64,000 bases of DNA from Leishmania donovani (lineage: Eukaryota > Euglenozoa > Kinetoplastea > Trypanosomatida > Trypanosomatidae), in assembly GCF_000227135.1 (NCBI RefSeq), contig NC_018252.1:62001-126000 (forward strand). The letters are read 5' to 3'. Shown piece after piece: positions 1 through 10,150 of the stretch. Under the pieces are notes generated by a model. That model was given only the letters and a program-made list of their open reading frames with translations. It was not told the origin of the DNA and made no database searches. The position numbers and the translations under genes were made by a program. Each line of letters opens with the position of its first letter. Position 1 is the stretch's first letter.

Positions 1-925
1 TGATTAAGCGAGTGCGCCCGTATGCGCGCCAGGGGTGTGTGTGTGAGCGTGTGAGCGGTGCGAATCGAGCGACCGTGAGGGTGTGCACAGGTACACGCCA
101 AAGACCAGAGAAGTGGGCAGGGCAACAACAAGAAGGCAAACTCAGCAAGACACGCTGCGTTGGCGTTGGTTTGTTGCGTGTATCGCAGGCTCACCACGGT
201 GGCGTCAGCGGTCACGGCCATGAGTGGGTGGACCCGAGAACGAAAAACAGGAAAGACGGAGGAGAAGGCGGAGAGATGACGCGCTGAAGAATCGTCAGAC
301 AGAGGATGCGCAGACGCATGTGCGCACCTGCTGACCGGTGTGAATGCGAAGGGAGAGGAAGGCACGTGCACCGGTCACAAGTGACGAGGGCAACACAGCG
401 AAGGTCCGGGTTGAGGAAAGCAGAGGGCTGCAGGCACCGGAGGAGCACCAAGTGGCCCTCACTCCGCCACACACGTACACACACCGCTAGAAGGGGCCGA
501 TGTAGTCCTATCCTCCTCTGCCTCGACCCCATCGGCTCGACTCGGCTCCCCACGGTGTCCATCAAAGGAGTATCACACATCTCTCGATGGGCCGGAGGGA
601 TCTACAGGTGCAATACGTTTTCCGTGTCTGGATGTGCATATTTTGGTTACGGAACGGTGGCCGTCCACCAATGTGATAGTAGGACTCCATGCACAGGCAC
701 AAACGAGCAGGCGCTTGCACACGCATAAACATGCCGTCTCCCCGCCGATAGCGCACACGCACACACCAACTGCACGCCTTATAATGTCCTGCATCGACAG
801 GGATACGAAGACAGACCTCACACACACACACACACAACCGGTGCGCCAAGGAGCAGGAGAAGAGCGAGTGAGGGCACGCGGTTGGGGGGAGGGAGGAGGG
901 AGACGAGCAGTGTCCCGCGTCGCAT
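1..925. other. Non-coding spacer at left edge
   Basis: No convincing gene. On the transcribed strand this is the region downstream of the gene that stops at 926, so it should hold that gene's 3' UTR and the 5' signals of a gene beyond the left edge. It contains a short CA repeat near 818-835. Open frames here are arginine/histidine/cysteine-rich and look like frame noise. Confidence 0.6.
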
Positions 926-3067
926 TCAGTTCGGACGTGGGCGAGGGAAGTTGCGCCCTTGGTAGCCGCCACCACCACCCCGCCCAGGGCCGCCACCGTG
1001 ACCATGACGATTGCGACTGCTGTTGCCGTTCCCGCCGCCGTGACCTTGGTGGTGACCCGATTGTGTGCGAGCCGTCTTTGTGAACTCCGCGTACATCTCC
1101 GTCTGCGTTTGTGTGCCGTCGGTTTGCAGCACTCGCTGAAGCACCATCGGCGGTGCCGTCCGCATGCGATGCTGCAGCCGCTTCGTGTCCCGCTCGAAGC
1201 CGGCTGTGAAGAGTGACTCGGCCACATCCACCGGTGGCGCAAAGGTGAACGCGGGTGCCTCGTCGTCGGAGAACTCGTCTTCATCGTCGCTGGGTAAATC
1301 CTCGTCGTCCACCTCACTCTCGCACAGCAAGAACCCCGGGTACTCGTTCTGCAGGCTAATGCGCGGGTCCGCCGGCCGCGGGGGAGGGTTGAAGGGAGGT
1401 GCCACCTTGTCTGTGAAGCGGTGGCACATGTCAATCACGTCGCCCATCTCGATCCACGCAATGGGAAGCCGGTGAATGTTCTCGCCGAATATGCGAAACA
1501 GGTTGCCCACCGACACATCCACCGCCTTCACCTCCGCGTCCGCGACCTCCTCCACACCCTTCTTGGCCAGCCAGCAGTCTCGCACAACCCTCATCGCCTT
1601 CATGATTGGTGCAAACTGCCGCGTCGAGCCGAGGCGGAAGCGCCTCACTGCCGCCGCGCGCTCGAGGCAGTCGGCGAGTGCATCGAGGTCTCCGTCGTCG
1701 CACGCCTCCCGCAGCGACAGCACACGCTTCGCCGCGTGCGCCAGCTCTGCAATGGGGCCACGCCCCTCCGCGTCGTCCTGCAGACCCAGCGCAATCTGGG
1801 CCGTGATGCACTGGCGACAGTTGTAGTGACGCGCGAAGTTGCGGCCGCGCACCACCTTTGAGCACGCCGGGCACTGTAGTGACCTCCACGTCGCCTCATC
1901 GGCATTCTTGTCGTTCGTCAGACGCACAATCCACTGGCCGCCCTCGTTTACCAGACGGAAAGTGGGGGAGTGGATCAGCAAGAACTCGCGCACGTTGCCG
2001 AACTCCGCGACCGCCTCCCTGTTCGCCAGCGTTGAGATGCGACTCACAAGCACATCCAGCTCTACCGCGCCACCGCACGCCGCGACAGCATCCCGAATGA
2101 AGCGCACACCGAGAGGAAAGTTGCCGCGCTTCACGCCATGTTCGTCGCGCGGAAACTCCAACGGCATCTGAATGTCCGAGAAATCCGGGTACGACCCGTC
2201 GGCCCCTTCCGCGCTGCTGCCGAATGTGCTCGTACCCGCGTGCGTGCCGGTCGCGGCGCTGGCAGTGTCCTGGCGCACGCGCTTCAGCATTTCGTGCTCC
2301 TGCTTGCGGTCCTGCTCCTCGCGGCTGCGCTCCATCATCTCACGCAGGCGCTTGCGACGCGCCTCCTGGTAGTTCTCCATGTAGCCCTCTGGTAGTGCCT
2401 GCATGAAGCCCCGCGGTGCGTTTGCGTCGGGCCGCATCTCCGGCACGACAATCTCGACGGGGCGGGATGGCGCATAGCTGCTCGACACGCTCATCGCCAT
2501 TTGGCTGTCCACCGTCTTCACCTGCAGTGAGTGTTTGTGCTCAGCGGAGCGCTCAACAGCGATGGCCTTAGTCGTAAAAGCCCCATTGGTGCGGAGGGCC
2601 TTGGAATGCACTGTGAGAGCGGTGCTGCCACGCAGCTTACGCTGCGCATGCTGTTTGTTGCTGTCCTTGGCCGGCCCGCTCGCCTTCGCGTCTTCGCCGA
2701 GCTGTAGCAGGATGAGGGACACCATTGTTTGCCCAAAAGTGACCGACAGCGAGCTCTTCAAGAGGGTCGCGAAGTCTTGCCACTCGTCCGAGGTGCGCGT
2801 AGGCGCGTAGTGAGTGCACAAGTGGATCAGCATCGGGCGCAGCGCGTCACCAAAAAGTGTGTGCTGCTTTGCCAGCCGGTCCACGAGAAACCACAGCATC
2901 AGCCGCTGGGCCCCAGCCGAGGTGGACAGCGTGTTTTCAAGTGCATCGAGCAGCTCATTCACGTTGCCGAGGTGCGCCTCGCACTGCCTAGCGATAGCGG
3001 TGACCTGTGCGTGTGTAGTGGTGTCTGAGATGCCGGCGATGGCGTCGCACGCCCCCGAGAGGGACAT
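926..3067 (-). CDS. CID-like, winged-helix and zinc-finger protein, probably RNA-related
   Basis: A 713-residue protein starting MSLSGACDAI. Residues about 15-120 are helical and resemble an RNA polymerase II CTD-interaction (CID/RPR) fold, including QRLMLWFLVDRLAKQH near 54-69. Residues 235-265 are a charged helix. Residues about 318-383 look like a winged-helix or LOTUS-type domain ending in GGQWIVRL. They are followed by a compact CxxC...HxxCxxC cluster (C399, C402, H414, C417, C420), probably zinc-binding. An acidic stretch follows, and the C-terminus is glycine-rich with RGG-like repeats (GRGGGGGYQGRN). The frame stays open upstream to 3832, but that part is low-complexity and reads like UTR, so I chose the ATG at 3065-3067. 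The CID assignment is by pattern only. A role in mRNA 3'-end processing or RNA binding is inference. Confidence 0.85.
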   Translation of the reverse strand: MSLSGACDAIAGISDTTTHAQVTAIARQCEAHLGNVNELLDALENTLSTSAGAQRLMLWFLVDRLAKQHTLFGDALRPMLIHLCTHYAPTRTSDEWQDFATLLKSSLSVTFGQTMVSLILLQLGEDAKASGPAKDSNKQHAQRKLRGSTALTVHSKALRTNGAFTTKAIAVERSAEHKHSLQVKTVDSQMAMSVSSSYAPSRPVEIVVPEMRPDANAPRGFMQALPEGYMENYQEARRKRLREMMERSREEQDRKQEHEMLKRVRQDTASAATGTHAGTSTFGSSAEGADGSYPDFSDIQMPLEFPRDEHGVKRGNFPLGVRFIRDAVAACGGAVELDVLVSRISTLANREAVAEFGNVREFLLIHSPTFRLVNEGGQWIVRLTNDKNADEATWRSLQCPACSKVVRGRNFARHYNCRQCITAQIALGLQDDAEGRGPIAELAHAAKRVLSLREACDDGDLDALADCLERAAAVRRFRLGSTRQFAPIMKAMRVVRDCWLAKKGVEEVADAEVKAVDVSVGNLFRIFGENIHRLPIAWIEMGDVIDMCHRFTDKVAPPFNPPPRPADPRISLQNEYPGFLLCESEVDDEDLPSDDEDEFSDDEAPAFTFAPPVDVAESLFTAGFERDTKRLQHRMRTAPPMVLQRVLQTDGTQTQTEMYAEFTKTARTQSGHHQGHGGGNGNSSRNRHGHGGGPGRGGGGGYQGRNFPRPRPN

Positions 3068-4499
3068 GGTGCGGGGGGATATGCAAAGGAAGCAAAGAAG
3101 TAAGCCGCTCCTGTGTTGACTCGCAAACGCACGCGTCCTTGGTGGGGGTGATTCGGGTGATGCGCGGGTGTTTCTTCGCGGCGGCGCGCACGCACAGCGC
3201 CAGTGAGGCCGCGGTTTGATGGCGATGCGACGAGGCAAAAGCAAGGCGATACGAAGCAAAAAGGACGGGAGAAAATAGGAGCATGGAACGTCGGAGGCGC
3301 GACGCGAGGAAACGGGGCAGAGACGAACGTGGGCAGCGAGACGCTTTTCGCCATTTGCGTGAACGAGCGGGAGAAAGAAGAGGAGCGCCGACAACGCAGA
3401 AACGGCGAGGGTAGGGAGGACCACGACGACGCCCCTGCCACAAGAGCGATGCCTCTGCCCAGGAGCTGCTGGCTGGCGTAGCGAGACGAGAGAACAAGCT
3501 CGTGCACACCCTTGCGTGAATGATACAGAGCGGGTAGACTGGTTGTTGTGCGCATGGGTCGTGGCCAGGGGCGCCGTGACGGCGTTACGTGTTTGTTTGT
3601 TTGTTTTGGGGGTGGACAGCACTTGTGTCACAGAAGCAAGCGAGATGGTGGACGTCGATTGAAAGCACGTAATATGCGCACGTCGGAGCAAGAAAAAAGC
3701 CAAGGAGGCAGTGAAAGCGAAGACAAACAACAACGAAAAAAAAAAAAGAAGCAAAGCAGCGAACAGCACCCCTTCCCTTTTGGTGTGTGTGTGTGTGTGT
3801 GTCTGTCTGTCTGCCTGTGTGCGTGCCTTCACCTCTCATCGACTCGCTACGGACACCACCCAATCGCCACCGCTGCTTCCTCTGCACCCTACTTTTGTCC
3901 TCCTCCACACGTGTATCTTCTCGTTGACAGCCAGCGGGGCAGGAGAGGTGGTCAGTGCACTGATGGACTTGCGTCTGCATAAGTGTGTGCTTGTGTTCCG
4001 AGATGTGTGAAGAGGCTGTACATGAGGGAGACCGAGGGGTAAGGGAGGAGCGCACGAAGAGGGAGGAAGAGAGCGTTGGCAAGTGCCCAATGTGGGCACA
4101 TATGATGTACGGGTATCCGCAGCACCAAGAAAGCATAAAGATAACGAGACAAGGAGAGGGCCACACCGTCACCTGCCTTCCCCTCCCTCTCTACGCCGCC
4201 TCGCCCTCCTCACTCCTCAAGCAGCTACGGATACTCAACAAACGGAGAGAAAAGAAACCAAAAAAAAAGGCAACACTACGCACATGCAGCAGAGCGCGAT
4301 GGTGATGGCAGACGGAGATGCTCCAGAAGACGAGACGACCACGGGCGTCGCAGGAGGACGTGGAATGCAGATGTCAGGTGCACCCGCAGTCCCCAGAACA
4401 AAAACGAGCAAACACAAAGATGTGTTGCAGACAGACCACCGCAACGATCCTTTAGCCCGGCAACTCCTCGCCTCTACCTCCACTCTCACCTTCCCGTCA
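3068..4499. other. Intergenic spacer with GT/purine tracts
   Basis: It lies between the phosphatase stop and the CID-like gene start, so it should hold the former's 3' UTR and the latter's 5' UTR. I see a GT microsatellite near 3783-3802 and an A-rich run near 3738-3751. No open frame here looks coding. Confidence 0.55.
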
Positions 4500-5486
4500 C
4501 TAGGGAGCAGCAGTGGTGCCGTGATGGCGCGTCTCGTGTGTATGATGATGGTGGCCCCCTCCATTGTGATGGTGACCGTCTGCCTTGTTGGTGTCGAGAA
4601 GGCACCTCAACTGAGCGAAGCGGAAGGGAAACTCCTCGGCAAAACGCCTCTGCGATGGCGACGGGTTCACCTGGACACGCTTCTGCTGAATGAGCTCCAC
4701 GGCCTCGGCAAACGGCATGCCGCCGCAGGTGGTGAGGTAGCACATCGTCACCATCCAGCTTCGGCCTTTCCCGGCTTTGCAGTGCACGTAGACGGTCTGC
4801 TTGCGCTGTTTGATGCATGCCTCCATGCGCATCACCGCCTCGGCGACAGCCGCCAGGGGCGCGTTGGCCGTTGTGTCCGCCATAGGGACGTGCATGTAGT
4901 CCACCTGCGGGTTGACAAGTTTGCGCCACTCTGCCTCCTTGGCGAATTGAATGACGTTCATGCCAAACCCGTTAAGTTCCTCCTCTTCGAGGCACGCAAT
5001 GACGAGCCCCAAAGTCTGGTTTCGCTCGTCTAGCTGAGCTCGAAGCTGCGACAGGTGATCACCGCTACTGCCGACCTGTGTCACGACGGGGATGGCACCG
5101 AGCACCACGTTCTCCGTGATCCAGTTCCAGTGCAAGAAGTCCGTCGTCACCCCAGTGACTCTTCCTACGTAGCCCGGCAGAGCGGTGGCCATGAGCGAGC
5201 CCCAAAAGTAGGCCGCCTTTCCCGCGCGTGAGAGGGTCGCCGACGTGCTCCATTCTCCTTCCTCCAAGGTTGTGGTACTGCCACCGTTCGCCTGTGCTCG
5301 GGTGCCTGCACGCAGCAGCCGCTTTCCTTCTTCGAGGAAGGCGTGGTGTCGACGCTTTAGCTGAGACAGCTCAAGGCTCTCGGCCTCCGTCAGACTTCCC
5401 CCGCCATCGGCGCGTTGCTGGAGGAGGCCCAGCCGCGACTCCTCCTCTTGTGTAAAGGGGCGACTCTCCTCCACAGCCGACTGCAT
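4500..5486 (-). CDS. PTPMT1-like dual-specificity phosphatase
   Basis: A 328-residue protein with the cysteine-phosphatase signature HCKAGKGRS at residues 235-243: catalytic Cys236, Arg242 of the P-loop and a following Ser. The upstream MAD motif (Asp203) fits the general acid. WNWITENVVLGAIP (120-133) matches the entry strand of PTPMT1-type phosphatases, which in animals act on mitochondrial phosphatidylglycerophosphate. The N-terminal 90 residues are charged and helical. Residues about 91-107 are hydrophobic and could be a membrane contact. The C-terminal 25 residues are very histidine-rich. The frame opens with a GTG at 5507, so the first ATG (5486) is taken as the start. The phosphatase fold and active site look intact; lipid versus protein substrate cannot be decided from sequence. 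Confidence 0.9.
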   Translation of the reverse strand: MQSAVEESRPFTQEEESRLGLLQQRADGGGSLTEAESLELSQLKRRHHAFLEEGKRLLRAGTRAQANGGSTTTLEEGEWSTSATLSRAGKAAYFWGSLMATALPGYVGRVTGVTTDFLHWNWITENVVLGAIPVVTQVGSSGDHLSQLRAQLDERNQTLGLVIACLEEEELNGFGMNVIQFAKEAEWRKLVNPQVDYMHVPMADTTANAPLAAVAEAVMRMEACIKQRKQTVYVHCKAGKGRSWMVTMCYLTTCGGMPFAEAVELIQQKRVQVNPSPSQRRFAEEFPFRFAQLRCLLDTNKADGHHHNGGGHHHHTHETRHHGTTAAP

Positions 5487-6306
5487 CCCGTTTCGTTGCG
5501 CCCTCACGACAAGATGATGGCGGGGGGGGGGGACAAGGGAAGGATGGCGCCCTCAAGCGACTCGGCGGCGTGAGCTCCCGTCGCGCTCGCCGTTTCTCAG
5601 TGCAAAGGCTAAATCAGAAAAGATATGCGATTGTGTGTGTTCTAGGACACACAGTGCCCACCCAGCAGTGCAATGGTCGATGTTGGCACAAGGTGGTGCT
5701 TGAGTACACGCATGCAGCCAGATGACTGATCTGACCTGCGGTGAGGATGGGCTCAGCACAAGGTGAGAGACAAGGATGAAAGAAGCGAAAGATGATAAGC
5801 AGCAGTGTGTGTGTATGGAAGGGGAAGGGAGGGTTTTGCTAGCGCGAGGCATAAACACGGACGCAGAGGCAGGAGTCGATACAATCCTGGAGAGAAGGAG
5901 CGCAGAGCGCAGATGCACGCTGAGCGCTTGAGAGAGAAAGGAAGCGGTGCGAGGTCAGGGCGGAAGCACACGCTCCCGATTTCGCTCTGCCCTGTACCGC
6001 TTCTCTCGCCTCTCCCCCCCCCCCCCGCCTTCCCCACCTCGAACCTCTTCCTCTAACTTTCTTTTCAACGCTTCTTGTGTGGCAGAACAAGAACTGCAGC
6101 GGCTCTTGTGCGCCATGAGGCACTGCTGTAGCTCATTTCTCGCTGCTGCGCCTTCGCTTTCGCCTCTCTAGAGGAAGAGGAAGAGGACGGGCAGGTAAGT
6201 TTCTGGAGCCACCTAGGCTAAAACATACAGACAGACGCGCCCTTCCCCCTCCCAAAGTAAGGAGAGACCGGTGCTGAACAGTTGCACTACAAATGGCGCC
6301 GCTGTG
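5487..6306. other. Intergenic spacer
   Basis: No gene seen. There is a run of 11 G at about 5522-5532 and a run of 13 C at about 6014-6026, plus purine-rich and pyrimidine-rich tracts. It should contain the 3' UTR of the Bud13-like gene and the splice-acceptor region of the phosphatase gene. Confidence 0.5.
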
Positions 6307-6867
6307 TCAATCCACGGGGCCACGTCCGCGCACGACGCCGTCCCAGCGAAACCCAGGCGCGATCCCGTACACGTTGTGGTACGGTTGACGCTCTGCTGCC
6401 GAGTGCGGCGTGTCCTCCGTCGGCGCGTACTGAGACAGCAGCTTATCCGTGCAGCTCCTCTGTTTGCAGATGTAGTCAAGCGGCACAAAGAGCACATTCA
6501 GCAGCTCTGCAGAGAACAGGCCCTTGTACTCGGCAGGAACATCCTCATCCTCTTCAAAAAACAAGTGTGACTTGGGCGCAATGGCACCGCTCAGATGCCC
6601 TGCTGCCGACGCGTCCGCTGCGCTTCTCGCCACCTCAGCGGGGTCGTCAGCCTCGACGTATGTCGCTGGATCCGGTGCCCTGCCGCTCGCTAGTGTCTCC
6701 GCTACGTCGCTCGCTCCCTCTCCGTCTTCCAGGGTGGGCACCTCGTCCGTCGGGAAGCGCGCGCTCGTGGCGTGCTGGAGAAGTGGGGAGCTCGAACGGA
6801 GTGCAACATACTCGTCTTCGTCATCCTCGCTGTCGAGGCGACGTCTCTTTGCCGGGGCACCGCTCAT
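6307..6867 (-). CDS. Bud13/CWC26-like pre-mRNA splicing factor (RES complex)
   Basis: A 186-residue protein. It starts MSGAPAKRRRLDSEDDEDEY, a basic patch followed by acid. The diagnostic part is the extreme C-terminus, residues 164-180, reading NVYGIAPGFRWDGVVRG. Bud13/CWC26 proteins end with a very similar NR(F/Y)xIxPGYRWDGVDRSNG block, which in yeast and humans makes up the conserved core of the retention-and-splicing (RES) complex. The rest is acidic and low-complexity apart from an LLNVLFVPLDYICKQ segment near 122-136. It is short compared with Bud13 in other eukaryotes. In an organism with very few cis-introns, a RES-type factor most likely serves trans-splicing; that is inference. Confidence 0.8.
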   Translation of the reverse strand: MSGAPAKRRRLDSEDDEDEYVALRSSSPLLQHATSARFPTDEVPTLEDGEGASDVAETLASGRAPDPATYVEADDPAEVARSAADASAAGHLSGAIAPKSHLFFEEDEDVPAEYKGLFSAELLNVLFVPLDYICKQRSCTDKLLSQYAPTEDTPHSAAERQPYHNVYGIAPGFRWDGVVRGRGPVD

Positions 6868-7516
6868 CGGTGCATAAGGCGAGGGTGGGCCGGTGGGACG
6901 CCTTTTTTGTGTGGGATACCTCCCTGTTACCGTGCGTGGAGACCCTGCACGCTGTGCGTCCCGTTTGCTGAGTCGCTGCCGTGGACGCGCGCGTGTACGA
7001 AGTCGCTGAGCTGATCAACACGAGGACGTAAGGCCCACATGCGCTTCCGCAGAAGCTAGCGAAGCGCACAAGAAGAGGTGAGGGGGACAAGAGGAGAAAG
7101 CGCGCAGCAGACGAGTAGAAGAGGGGGGGGGGCGCAGCCGCAGAGACAGAGGTGGCGTCCACAGGAAAGGGCGGTGAGTGAAGACGGAAGGTGCGTCGAC
7201 CACGTGGCCGTGGCCAGCTGAGACAGTGCTACGGTAGCACACCTCCGTCCTCATCATGAGCGACAGCAGAGTACCGGCACTGACTACGAGTGCGCCTACT
7301 GAGAGGAAGCTGATGAGACAGAGAGAGAGAGACACGCGAGCTTGGTCTTGGTACAAACGCGGTGGTAGAGGGTCGACAACGCACCAACGCAGAGCGGTAC
7401 ACGAGCCACTCGAAGATATGCCGAGTGAGCAAGTGCATCACCGCCATCTAAAGGAAATGACGAGGCAAGGGCTGCACAAGACAGAGAGGACGAGATGGGC
7501 ACACAGACGACTTGGT
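6868..7516. other. Intergenic spacer
   Basis: Between the kinesin-like gene stop and the Bud13-like gene start. It holds G runs near 7119-7131 and short purine tracts. No coding frame is supported. Confidence 0.5.
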
Positions 7517-10150
7517 CTAAGCAGCAGGGGTACGTGGACGCCGACGCAGCAAGGGGGCGCAGTGCAGTTTATACCGCGGCTCTTCCTGCATAAACTGTTC
7601 AAAGGACTGCGCGCTCCGCTGGCGGCGCTGCTGCAGTGGCGAAGGAGCCGCGTCACCGCCTCTGTCACTGTGCGCAGAGACGCCGTCGCCAGCATGCGAG
7701 AAGTGCGTCGATGAGGCGTCCGGGATGGGAGACATGCGCGGTGGCGACGATCTCTGCAGCTTGACAACAGCAGGGTCATCACGGCCTTGACGGTCTACTG
7801 GTGTGGCGACGTAGCTGGAGGCATCACCGAGGTTCTGCGGCACGGACGGCTTTGTCAGGTGCCGCACAAGCTCTGCTCGGAAGCCGGACATCTCCGACTT
7901 TAGCTCGCGCAGCTGCATCTCGTATGTGCGCTGCAGGCTCCGCAGAAGTTCATTGTCGTCTGACGGTGCCGCATGCGACACCTCCTCTTCTTCTCGACGC
8001 TTCATGAGGTGCTCGAGTCGCAGCCGCTGAGTGCGCTCGCTCTGCAACGCATCCAGTGCTTCACGCAGGCGATACTCTACCTCCGTGGCGCGCTCCTCCA
8101 CAAAACGCAGGTCTTCCTGTTCGATCGCGCTGCTCGTGTGAGCGGCGCGGGACAGCGCCGGCGGTGCCTTGGCCGCCGCTCGTGCGACGTCTGCCGCACG
8201 CCGTGCCTCCTTCACAGCCGCCTTGTCAGCAATGGCCTCTCGCTCCTTTTCGCGTAACTCCGCCTCAAGATCGAGAATCCGCTGCCGGTACCTGTGCTCG
8301 CTCGCCACGTGGGCCTGAATCTCGCGTTGGTGGAACGCCACGAGCTCCGTCAGCTCCTCCACGCGTGCTTCGAGGACTGCCAAATCGCTTCGTAAAAAGC
8401 GCGCTACGTGGTCGTTTCCTTGTTGATTCGCCGTCGAATGTTTATCTTTCGGCCCCTGGCGCGACCTTTGTGCTGCTGAGTCGGAAGCACCGCTCTGTAG
8501 CGCCGCAAGTAGCCTGCTGTCAGAGGCGCCATGCCCGGCACGCAGCGCCTCGCGCAGTCTATCGTTCTCGCTGACAGCAGCATCATAGGATGACCGCATC
8601 GCCTCCAGCTCCGACTGCAGCTCCCGGCTCTTTTGCTTCTGCCGTCTTACGTCCTCCCTTGTGTCGCGCAACGCCCCCGCGTACTCGCGCACCTCGGCAC
8701 GTAGCTTGTCCACAGCCCGTTCCATCACCACCCGATACGTGTCAAGCTCGTACCGCGCGGCCGACCTCTCTTCCGAAGCACCACGTTGGATTGACTCGAC
8801 AGGCACCGGTGCCGCGTCCACGTCCGGCTCCGCCTGCGCTGCACAGTTAGCCCCTGTGCCTCGCGAATCATCTGAAGAAGGCGCCGCCGGAGATGCAACA
8901 GCGAGGCCGGAGGCACTCTCAGTCATCCGATCCTGCGCAGCGGCGGGCGTGTCAACGAGGTCATGCTGAAAGGCGGCGCTGTGACCGGGATCACCGTGCT
9001 GAGGATTAGCCGAGGTGTCGCGAGACCCGGTCCTGAAAGAAGGCTGTGACTTTTCCCCGGGCCTTGACCTCAACGCCGCGCCAGTCATGTCGGCCCCACC
9101 ATCCTCCACAGCTGGCAGCGGCGCACATTCGCCGACGCGCTCAATGTCCAGGCCCACACCCGCCGTAGGTGCGGCACGGCCGCCACTCGCAGGTAGAAGA
9201 GATTCGTTCAAAACAGCGATGCGGGAACTGTACAGACGCGCAGCCGTCTGCGCCACTGCGAAAGCCTCCTGGAACGTCTCGTGCTCTGCCGCCTCCAGCA
9301 GGCTGACAGGTGAAAAAGATGCCACCCACGCCCCCGGTTGCTGGCCTAGGAGCGTCGGCTTCAAAAGGTAGAGCAACTTGGTTGCCGTGAAGGTGAGCGT
9401 AGGTGAGCGACACTCCACCAAGGCCGCCGCCGAGGAGACGGCGTGGCGCGACGACTTCATGCCACGCGCGACCTCGTTTACCGTGAAGGACACGAACTGC
9501 ATGGTCGTGTTCGGCAAGCCGGTCGACTCATGAAACGCAAAAATGAAACTGATGACTTGGTGCTTGAGCTCGGCGAAGGCGGCGGTCATGCGGTGCAGCA
9601 CGCCGTCCCAGGTGGCCTCCGAGTCCAGCACAACGTAGTGCGCGTCCTCGACCGATGTGAACTGCTCACACGTGTCCTCGAGTATGGTTGGCTGCTCATG
9701 TGCAGCATCAGCGTTCCGGTCTGGCATGATGTCGGTGAGGGTGTTGTTGTCCTCCAGCGTGACTGCGCTCACAGAGACAGAGGTGACGCCCGGATGAGCA
9801 ACAGCGGCGCGTGCGGTGCGGGCCAGAATGCCCTCTACCGGATCTAGTAGCGTGTAGCGGCGGTTGCCGGACTGGCCATCAACCACCACAACTGCCTGTG
9901 ACGCACGGTCGGGCGTCAGCACTGTCGCGAGGAGAGGCTCGACGACCTGGTCGTACAACTGCGTCGAGGAGCTAGTGAACACATCGTAGTTGACCGTTTT
10001 ACGCGCGCGACTGTCCACGACATCCACGATGGTGAGGCTGGTCTCAGTCCGGTATAGAGTGTAGTAACGCTCGAAGTGCTGAGTGGTGAGCGACTTGCCA
10101 TGCCGCGCGGACAACTCGGACTTGTCGAACTCACGCACGCAGACGAGCAT
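7517..10150 (-). CDS. Kinesin-like protein with degenerate motor domain
   Basis: An 877-residue protein. The first 310 residues follow the kinesin motor plan: LVCVREFDKSE (2-12) at the first strand, NYDVFTSSSTQLYDQVVEPLL (54-74) at the FD.VF...Y..v..plv block, then AVVVVDGQSGNRRYT (86-100) exactly where kinesins have the P-loop GQTGSGKT. Here the Lys and Thr that bind nucleotide phosphate are gone. SFTVNEVARG (221-230) sits at the switch II position and lacks the DLAGSE motif. TKLLYLLKPTLLG (257-269) and WVASFSP (275-281) match the SKLT.LL..sLGG and iA..SP elements. Residues about 310-470 are disordered. About 470-740 is predicted coiled coil (heptad-like EARVEELTELVAFHQREI). A non-motile, dimeric kinesin-derived scaffold is the best reading. 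I cannot assign a subfamily. Confidence 0.8.
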   Translation of the reverse strand: MLVCVREFDKSELSARHGKSLTTQHFERYYTLYRTETSLTIVDVVDSRARKTVNYDVFTSSSTQLYDQVVEPLLATVLTPDRASQAVVVVDGQSGNRRYTLLDPVEGILARTARAAVAHPGVTSVSVSAVTLEDNNTLTDIMPDRNADAAHEQPTILEDTCEQFTSVEDAHYVVLDSEATWDGVLHRMTAAFAELKHQVISFIFAFHESTGLPNTTMQFVSFTVNEVARGMKSSRHAVSSAAALVECRSPTLTFTATKLLYLLKPTLLGQQPGAWVASFSPVSLLEAAEHETFQEAFAVAQTAARLYSSRIAVLNESLLPASGGRAAPTAGVGLDIERVGECAPLPAVEDGGADMTGAALRSRPGEKSQPSFRTGSRDTSANPQHGDPGHSAAFQHDLVDTPAAAQDRMTESASGLAVASPAAPSSDDSRGTGANCAAQAEPDVDAAPVPVESIQRGASEERSAARYELDTYRVVMERAVDKLRAEVREYAGALRDTREDVRRQKQKSRELQSELEAMRSSYDAAVSENDRLREALRAGHGASDSRLLAALQSGASDSAAQRSRQGPKDKHSTANQQGNDHVARFLRSDLAVLEARVEELTELVAFHQREIQAHVASEHRYRQRILDLEAELREKEREAIADKAAVKEARRAADVARAAAKAPPALSRAAHTSSAIEQEDLRFVEERATEVEYRLREALDALQSERTQRLRLEHLMKRREEEEVSHAAPSDDNELLRSLQRTYEMQLRELKSEMSGFRAELVRHLTKPSVPQNLGDASSYVATPVDRQGRDDPAVVKLQRSSPPRMSPIPDASSTHFSHAGDGVSAHSDRGGDAAPSPLQQRRQRSAQSFEQFMQEEPRYKLHCAPLLRRRPRTPAA

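Noticed and set aside
562..1434. Minus-strand frame of about 290 codons overlapping the left end of the CID-like gene
   Set aside because: It is a shifted-frame shadow of the real gene continued into UTR; its composition is Arg/Thr/Ser/Cys noise.
3068..3832. N-terminal extension of the CID-like protein
   Set aside because: The extension is low-complexity and contains repeat-encoded runs such as THTHTHTK. It reads like 5' UTR.
4083..5033. Plus-strand frame of about 316 codons
   Set aside because: It overlaps the phosphatase gene on the opposite strand, and the minus-strand product has a clear HCxxGxxRS motif.
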